A stretch of 50,638 nt of DNA, taken from the NCBI GenBank assembly GCA_015680685.1, contig MNCI01030933.1, positions 223,559 to 274,196 of the forward strand. The letters are read 5' to 3'. Each line of letters opens with the position of its first letter. Positions within the stretch are counted from its first letter, which is position 1. The DNA is from Gnetum montanum. Its lineage: Eukaryota > Streptophyta > Gnetopsida > Gnetales > Gnetaceae. The notes beneath the pieces were generated by a model. That model made no database searches, was not told where the DNA came from, and was given only the letters and a program-made list of their open reading frames with translations. Of this stretch, positions 44,450 through 50,638 are shown in pieces. The position numbers were made by a program, and so were the translations under genes.

Positions 44450-45420
44450 CTACGTACTTTTTCATATGCTACACAACCCTCTCTAGAAAATCCCTTATAG
44501 TTTCAACGTTTTTAGATCACACCTTCAAGAACTCATCTATGGAGGGATGTCATCCCTATAAAGAGGGAGAGACTATATGTAGGATAATGGGTTGCCTTCC
44601 CATTACCAATTCTATAGTAGAAAATCTAATAGTTGATGAATTTTGGATGTTGTAACTTAGTTGAGTAATCCCTAATAGAATAGGCCAGTTCTTTTGATCA
44701 CTACAAACATAATGTCAAAGGTACTCCTCAAGTACACAATTCATCTATTTTGTTTGTTCATTTGTTTGCAAATAAAAACTTGCTAATAATTTGAGGGTGG
44801 TAACTACCATGCTAAACAAGGCCTACTAGAAGACACTTGTAACTTTGGGATTAAGATATGATACTAGGCTCATAGGTAGCTCAAAATATCAAACCACCCT
44901 ATCAAAGTAATATGTTGTAGTGTTCTCAACTAAACACTGAGATGGACAATGAATAAATATGGCAAACTTGGAAAATTTGTCCACCACCACAATGATGCTA
45001 CTCAGGTTTTAAACATTTGGTAGGCCTATGATGAAGTCCATGGTTATCGTAGCCCATGGAAATGGTAGGATTTCCAAAGGGAGTAGAAGTCCACTAAGAT
45101 GCTCCATAGAATGTTTTTCTGTTAACACACCAAACACTTCTGAACATAGGCAATCACATCCCAATACATCTTCGGCCAGAAGAAGGTTCTCTCGATTAGT
45201 ACTAGATTTCTTTGATACCCAGGGTGCCTGGCCCATTGTGTGTAATGGCACACTTGAATAATCTCCTTACGAAGGCCATCCCAATCCGAGACACAAATCT
45301 AGTTGTCTTGGAACCAAAGTAGTTCATTCTTTATTTTGAAACATAGTGCTCACCTAGTTTTAATCAACTTCATAAGATTAATGACTTGAGAATTCCTTTT
45401 TAAACCCTCTTGGATTTAGG
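44450..45420 (-). pseudogene. Element C integrase remnant
   Basis: Reading on: an HHCC-like part (ITHNGPGTLGIKEI near 45250), then GLLLPLEILPFPWATITMDF and IIGLPNV (to 45009), holding the first catalytic Asp in MDF. SSIIVVVDKFSKFAIFIHCP follows. The second Asp block is degraded (SYLNPKVTSVF where the family has SDRDPRFTS), and the Glu block reads FYLQTNEQTK (family HPQTDGQTE), so two of three catalytic acids are gone. LGITQLSYNIQNSSTIRFST and IELVMGRQPI follow, as in Gypsy integrases. Confidence 0.85.
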
Positions 45421-45479
45421 CCAACAACACTTCATCACACTCGACATGTAAGGTTTGTGGTCCAATGATAGAGAAGAAC

Positions 45480-46300
45480 TAGGAGGCATGTTGAGGATGG
45501 CAACTCAATGCATCCACCACCATGTTCTCCTTTTTGGGGTGATAGGTCAATTTCAGATCAAACTCAGAAAGCATAGCCAACCATCATGCCTGTTTGGGCC
45601 TTAGCTTAGTTTGATTTAGCAAATAACTTATGGCCAAATTATCAATTTTTACATGAACATGACTTTCCAACAAGTAATGCCTCCACAATCTTAAGCAATG
45701 AATAATGGTAAATGTTTCTTTCTCATGGACCGGCCATCTCTACTCCACTTGGTTAAATTTTCATGACTCATAAGCAATAGGATGATCCTCTTGTAGCAAC
45801 ATGTCATCGATTGCATCCTTGCTAGCATCAATATGGATCTCAAAAGATTTTGAAAAATTTGGCAAAGCCAGTACATGATGAGAGGTTAGGGCCTCTTTAA
45901 TTTTGTTGAAGGCCTACTGACAGTTTGAATTCCATTACCATTGGACTTCCTTCTTTTGCAGATTTATGAGGGGAGTAGCAATACCTAAGAAATTTTTGAT
46001 AAATCTATAATAGAAGCTTACTAACCCCATAAACTGTTGGCCCTCATAAACATTAGTAGGATTTGGCCATTTGTGTACAACCTCTACTTTTTTGGGATTT
46101 GGCTTAACCTGTCCATGTCCCAAAAGGTGTCCTAGAAATTTTAGCTATGTATAGCAAAATTCACACTTTGCTTTCTTAATTTACAATTTATTTGCCCATA
46201 GTTTCTCAAGGACTAGTTGTAGGTGGAGAGCATGCTCCTTCATGGTCTAGTTGTATACCACAATATTGCTGAGATAGACTTAATGTAAATTATGAGGATT
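45480..46300 (-). pseudogene. Element C RT C-terminal part and RNase H
   Basis: It begins at the RT active site, here VYLSNIVVY (family YLDDI; both aspartates lost), then MKEHALHLQLVLEKLWANKL, KCEFCYT and LKFLGHLLGHGQVKPNPKKV. The connection region is FMGLVSFYYRFIKNFLGIA (46123-45935). RNase H follows with ALPNFSKSFEIHIDASKDAI, PVHEKETFTIIHCLRLWRHY, VKIDNLAISYLL and WLAMLSEFDLKLTYHPKKEN. The RT N-terminal two-thirds is missing. The mutated active site and the stops make it non-functional. Confidence 0.85.
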
Positions 46301-46499
46301 AGCATTTTTGGAGCTTTTGGCTTGTGACCTTTGCATAACAATATTAGACAACTCAATCATAAAATCTAATCTCCATTGTTTCATTGAAGTTCTTCCATCT
46401 GTAATCTAAAGGCATGGGTCTAGGCAATACCTAAGAGACATCAATTGCTTCCTTGGACCGTATCCCTACCTATTCTTAGCCCTTCTTGAGCTTAAAGGG

Positions 46500-47779
46500 C
46501 AATTTCTCGCTAGGTGATTTTTGTAGCATAAGAAGCATTAAATTGGCCCCTTAAAGGGCCCTTTAGAGAATTGTTTCTTCTTAGCCCCAAGGTGTCACTT
46601 ACTCCTTGTATCTTTACATTTCTACTGGAAGCCTTGGTTTCCTGGGAGACCATCCATAGGATGACTACCTTGTTGAATTGATTTAAAAGTATTTTCACCT
46701 TTAATGAAACTAGCTTCTATTTTTTAAGAGTGGAAGGATATGACATACTTTCCCTTTCTAGGTTTACCCTTATTTGGCTTTGTTACCTTAAAGTCAAGGA
46801 AGGTATCAATAGTAGCAATAACCTCAATGAGTGTGTCAATGCCTCATTGATGTAGGTCCATCTACACCCTGGGTTGCAACCCATTTACAAATTTGAAGAA
46901 GCGATCTCTATCTCGCATATTGAGAATTAGTAACATAAGCTCTTAGAAAGTATTGATGTAATCTTCAAGCATGCTTGAGTGTTTTAAGGACTCAATCTTG
47001 GTTATGGATACTCACTCGAAGTTCCCTAGGTAGAACTATTTAATCAATGCTACCTTGAATCTGTCCCAAGTATCTACCATTTCAGTAACAATACCCTCCT
47101 CTTGGGCATGAAGAAGGTTGAGCCACCATAACTTAGCATTTTTTATGAGGTACTAAGATGCTGTGGAGACCTTCTAGGTTGCAAGGACACCCCTTATAGA
47201 CATACACATCTCCACATTGTGGAGAAAGACATCAATTTTAGGATCACTTCTCTTACCATCATAGGAACTCAATTCTCTCCCTTTGATTCAAGTCACCACT
47301 ACAAGCTCTTCTACTAGGCATCCTACCAAGGAGGACTTTAGGATAGCATTTTTAATTTTCAAGTTGAATAGCTCTTGATTCACTCCAACGAGGGCATCCT
47401 TCATAACCTTTACCTGAACAATTAAGTCCTCAACTAGAGATGCTTTTGTTTGTGCATCCAGAAAGGATCCAAACAAGTCCTTATAGAGGTTTAGCATATG
47501 ATCTAGATAGCCTTCCAAGATCAAGACCTTGGACTCTGTCACTTTCACCTAATCCTTAGAGTGGAGATCTATCTTGTCTTATGGTAATTTTATTTCTTTA
47601 AGAATATAATGAATCACATTCGCATTCTCCAACCTAGGATAGGCTAAGGCCTCATCAATAACTTTAACTTGATCCCATAGGATTTGAAACTTACTCTCAT
47701 CTTGATCAAGTTCTGCCTCAACCTTGACATTTGGGTTGGCCTAATCCTCAACCATTCCACTGGGTCCATTAGGCTCCAT
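46500..47779 (-). pseudogene. Element C gag with CCHC zinc knuckle
   Basis: It starts at the ATG at 47779 (MEPNGPSGMVED). A helical Leu/Val/Lys-rich part, open at 47548-47288, includes SLVEDLIVQVKVMKDALVGV. Next come ELSSYDGKRSDPKIDVFLHN, AKLWWLNLLHAQEEG, DTWDRFKVALIK and LEDYINTF, all gag-core features. Near 46541-46503 lies the knuckle CFLCYKNHLARNCPL, which would bind RNA. Several in-frame stops are present. The usual protease does not follow. Confidence 0.75.
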
Positions 47780-47920
47780 CTTAACAAATAAGAGAACCTT
47801 ATCACAAGGCCACCCACAAAGGAAGGGTGGCTAGTAGCGGTTGAAAATGGAAACCTCACAAACCACAAAACCTCTCTCTCCTTTATTGAGAGACTTTTCA
47901 TTGACAAAACAAAATGTGAG

Positions 47921-47932
47921 ACTTTGATACCA
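47921..47932 (-). other. Element C primer-binding site (initiator tRNA-Met type)
   Basis: On the minus strand it reads TGGTATCAAAGT, close to TGGTATCAGAGC, seven bases from the 5' LTR. Confidence 0.7.
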
Positions 47933-47939
47933 TCTATAA

Positions 47940-48497
47940 TGACATTGTCCCTGACACATTGTCCAACACCACAAGAGTCCCTTAAAGAAAATTTAGAATT
48001 GGGATAGAACTCAAGAGGAATATGCCTCAACAATCAATAGTATTGAAACACATGCCAACAAACAACATGTTAGTGTTAGCATGTGCCTTAAGTAGTGTTT
48101 CAAATAAAAGAAACACATTATATTACAAAAGCTAGATAACACTAGCTTACTTCATTCACGTGGACACCCCAAGGACTACTAGCTAAACCATCTAGATTCA
48201 TTTCCCTATGCTAGTATTTGATGTCACACTCTAACAAGTGCACACAACATCCCATAGCATGTCCCATGACACACCTGGTTTACATCCCAATGTAGAGTTG
48301 AACTACATAACCCTCCCAGGAAAGGTCCTACCAAGTGAGGTAATGAGGAAGGCCATAGCCTTCTCTTACTAATGCATGGAATTGCCATGCCAATATGGTT
48401 CCAAAGACATAAGGAGTGAAGGAATCCTTACGCCTCCACAACCCTTGAACCATAGGGGAGGTAGCAAGCCACCATCAACCCTGCTACCTCTCTCACA
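47940..48497 (-). repeat. Element C right LTR (5' LTR)
   Basis: It starts TGACATTGTCCCTGACAC and ends CTCTCACA. Inside it, seven bases from its edge on the minus strand, is the PBS. Confidence 0.85.
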
Positions 48498-49420
48498 TTT
48501 TTGGCTTCTTTTCCATCAAAATAAAGGGATATGTGTTTACATTTTGTGCATTTGTACTGATGACCGAAATAAAAATATAGATCGCTATGGTGTAACATAG
48601 AAGCAAAGGACCAATATCAACTTAGTGTCTAGCATTATAGCCTATGGATGCCCTGACAGTAAAGTTACAAAAGTAAACTATACAACTCACCTTGGGACCT
48701 CCTAAATAGGAGGAAAAAACTACCTCCACTTTTTAATTTTATGTATTAGGACATAACGTGAATTATAACATTATTACAATGGGGAGAATACTCTCCATTT
48801 TTAATAATATTTGTATTACTTTCAATATTGATGCTTGAACATAAAGTGGTTTAAGAATTTGAGATAGAAATAGAAAGGTTTTATAAAATACTAACTTCTA
48901 TAAAAGGAAAGATCCAATAGAAAATGATAGTATAAATTGTCTATCACAATTAACCTTAAATTAATATTTTTTACCATTAAGGTTAGTCCATTTCTTACTA
49001 TAAGGTTTACTTTTTGAGTTAATAATATTCTTGTTAGATGAAGAAAAATTTTCCGTAGTGGTTCTTTATTTGAATACATCAATACTTGCTCTAGAAAAAT
49101 ATTTACAAAAGCTTTTGCTTTTACTAGTTTTTTCATTACCATTTGATTATTCTTATCATTATTAATAGTAACTTTAATTTTCATATTCCCAACACGTTTT
49201 TTCTTTTCTTCAAGATCTTTTTTCATGAGCAAAAAACACAAGCATTACACAAATTTCCTTCATGATGATAAAAGTGGTAAAAATTAGGATGATTATAATA
49301 TATGATTGGCCAAATATAAATCTTCTTACTTAATTGCTTGTAATACCATTTTTTATATGGTTAAGAAAATTAATTTTAACATGTTGAACAGCCTTTGAAT
49401 TTTTCTCATGGTAACTAATT
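48498..49420. other. No recognisable gene
   Basis: AT-rich. A minus-strand open stretch (49241-48891) is Lys/Leu/Asn-rich (KKDLEEKKKRVGNMKIKV), and no family is recognised. Some of it may be the body of the LTR that ends at 49673. Confidence 0.35.
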
Positions 49421-49673
49421 CCATGGCCTATAAATTTGTTTTTAATGAAAGAACAAAGGAAAAATGAATCACAACAGGATTGCAATTTTGATCCCTTTCA
49501 CACACACTTGGAGGTTGGATACACCATCATTGTAGAGTGCTGGTGTGAAAGAAGAATATGAACACCAAGATTAATTGAAGGCATCAATGGTTGAAGGTCA
49601 GTTCCATTTGTTTCTGCATTCTATACTTTGATTACTTGTGCAATCCAGTTTTCTACATAATTATTTTCTTACA
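49421..49673 (+). repeat. Probable 3' part of an LTR
   Basis: TATAAAT at 49429-49435 is followed about 240 bp later by an LTR-like end CTTACA (CA at 49672-49673) and then a PBS. The LTR start was not located and no partner LTR is in the window. Confidence 0.45.
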
Positions 49674-49675
49674 TT

Positions 49676-49687
49676 TGGTATTAGAGC
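49676..49687 (+). other. Primer-binding site (initiator tRNA-Met type)
   Basis: It reads TGGTATTAGAGC, one change from TGGTATCAGAGC, two bases after an LTR-like CA end. It marks the start of the interior of another LTR element that runs off the window. Confidence 0.65.
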
Positions 49688-50638
49688 ATTAGATCTCTAT
49701 CTTGATGCAGTTTTTGTTGATGGTGCAATCTAGAGATAGCGTTGTTTAATATTTCTGCGCATAGCTAGATTTTTGTGTTTTATGTATGCATCATGATTTC
49801 TTGAAATATCACATTGTAAGTTGTATCGCAATGTAGGGAATCTAGTGAAAATTATTCAATAAGGATTAACTTGAGTACGAGTTCAACCTCTCTATGAAAT
49901 GTTTCCCTTAGTGTGATAGGTATAACATTAGTGAATTTTTGTGTAGGATCTGGGCAAAGGGATTGCAGCCACCAATTTGATATGCATATATTAAATATAC
50001 TTGAGGAAAGATTCTAGTGCATGTGTCATGGAAATGCAAAGTAGCAGTAGGCATGAAGTTATATGGTTTGATAAAGTCATATATCCATCATGTATTTTTC
50101 CTATGATTTTATGCATCAAGTCATTTGATATTTTTAATAAAGTGGTAACAACTGGATATGCATAAAGTTGTTCAATATTTTGATAAAATTATGTTTATAC
50201 CATGTTGAATTTGGTAATTTATCAATTTTATGGATATTTTTGTATATGTATGCATCATTTTCTACATATGAATTATAACTAGTGATCTATATAATTTTGT
50301 ATAATTAGAGAGTAGTCATAGCATCTTTACTTATGCAAAATTATGTACTAAGAGCTTTTGGATCACATATGGTAGACAACATTAAAAATTGTGATTAATC
50401 ATATGTAATATTTTAACTTTTATCCCATAGGATTTTTTATTGTATTTAATATGATTAATTAGTATGATGTGTTAAATTATTTTTCTTAATTTTCCATAGG
50501 GATTAAGAAATGGAATATAATTTAATAATTTCATTGTAAGGATATATGAATATGTTTAAATTAAAATTTAGCCCATAGGCAATTTTATGTCATTTGATTC
50601 ATATTTTTCATGATTTACATTGGTAAACATGTCTTATG
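49688..50638 (+). other. Presumed leader of the last LTR element; no coding seen
   Basis: No gag-like reading in nearly 1 kb after the PBS. The sequence is AT-rich with no recognisable feature. Confidence 0.35.

Larger units (their letters stand above)
42775..48497 (-). mobile_element. Element C: Ty3/Gypsy retrotransposon with internal deletion
   Basis: LTRs at about 42775-43314 and 47940-48497 match along their length. On the minus strand the order is 5' LTR, PBS, gag with CCHC knuckle, last part of RT, RNase H, integrase, a 3' region, PPT and 3' LTR. Integrase after RNase H makes it Gypsy. The protease and most of RT are absent, because gag runs within about 200 bp into the RT active-site region. 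Many stops are present. No target-site duplication was found, and the LTR inner ends are uncertain by several bases. Its 3' LTR is about 460 bp upstream of the CNL gene and in the same transcriptional direction. Confidence 0.88.

Noticed and set aside
48891-49241. 116-codon minus-strand ORF as a Copia gag or other gene
   Set aside because: A faint Cys/His-containing stretch upstream does not form a zinc knuckle, and no gag landmarks are present.

Overview
This window looks like intergenic DNA from a large, repeat-rich seed-plant genome. A conifer or another gymnosperm is the best guess; this is inferred from AT-rich, deeply decayed LTR retrotransposons and a conifer-like coiled-coil NB-ARC gene, and no species marker was seen. 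There is no prokaryotic signal: no operons, ribosome binding sites or CRISPR. The only host-gene-like locus I can name is a broken CNL-type disease-resistance gene (41183-42318, minus). Almost everything else is mobile DNA with stops and frameshifts.

Layout. 1-2760: two Ty1/Copia pol fragments in the same direction. 2761-5825: a structurally complete, non-autonomous Copia element on the minus strand, with two ~1.1 kb LTRs, a PBS, a PPT and only a gag remnant in 834 bp of interior. 5831-7010: the 3' end of a LINE ORF2 (minus). 7303-7876: a candidate LTR with a PBS (plus). 11370-12460: a diverged ~205-bp tandem repeat. 13540-16320: Ty3/Gypsy gag and protease remnants (plus). 16560-17830: several tRNA-like SINE heads and a coiled-coil pseudogene that one of them may interrupt.

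18513-27787 (element A) and 29407-38253 (element B) are two copies of one long non-autonomous Gypsy-type family, both on the minus strand, each with a perfect 5-bp target-site duplication (actac; acttg). Each carries a tRNA-Asp-type PBS, a gag ORF1, a long spacer, and a second ORF of unknown function, with no protease, reverse transcriptase, RNase H or integrase. All four LTRs share a promoter layout: a 14-bp-periodic array of GATATC-like boxes ending 19 bp from a TATAAAT box. A second copy of that array plus a TATA-like element sits inside both elements, about 0.5 kb upstream of ORF2. This looks like an internal promoter for ORF2 and is the most interesting observation here.

38254-42774 holds a GC-richer unrecognised stretch, an exact 80-bp tandem duplication, a SINE-like head, the broken CNL gene and a 58-bp tandem duplication. 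42775-48497 (element C) is a minus-strand Gypsy element whose protease and most of whose RT are deleted. Its 3' LTR points at the CNL gene. 48498-50638 contains one more probable LTR end and PBS (plus, ~49673-49687) and otherwise nothing I could identify.

All calls come from reading translations and repeats by eye; no database search or alignment was run, and boundaries marked approximate may be off by tens of bases.
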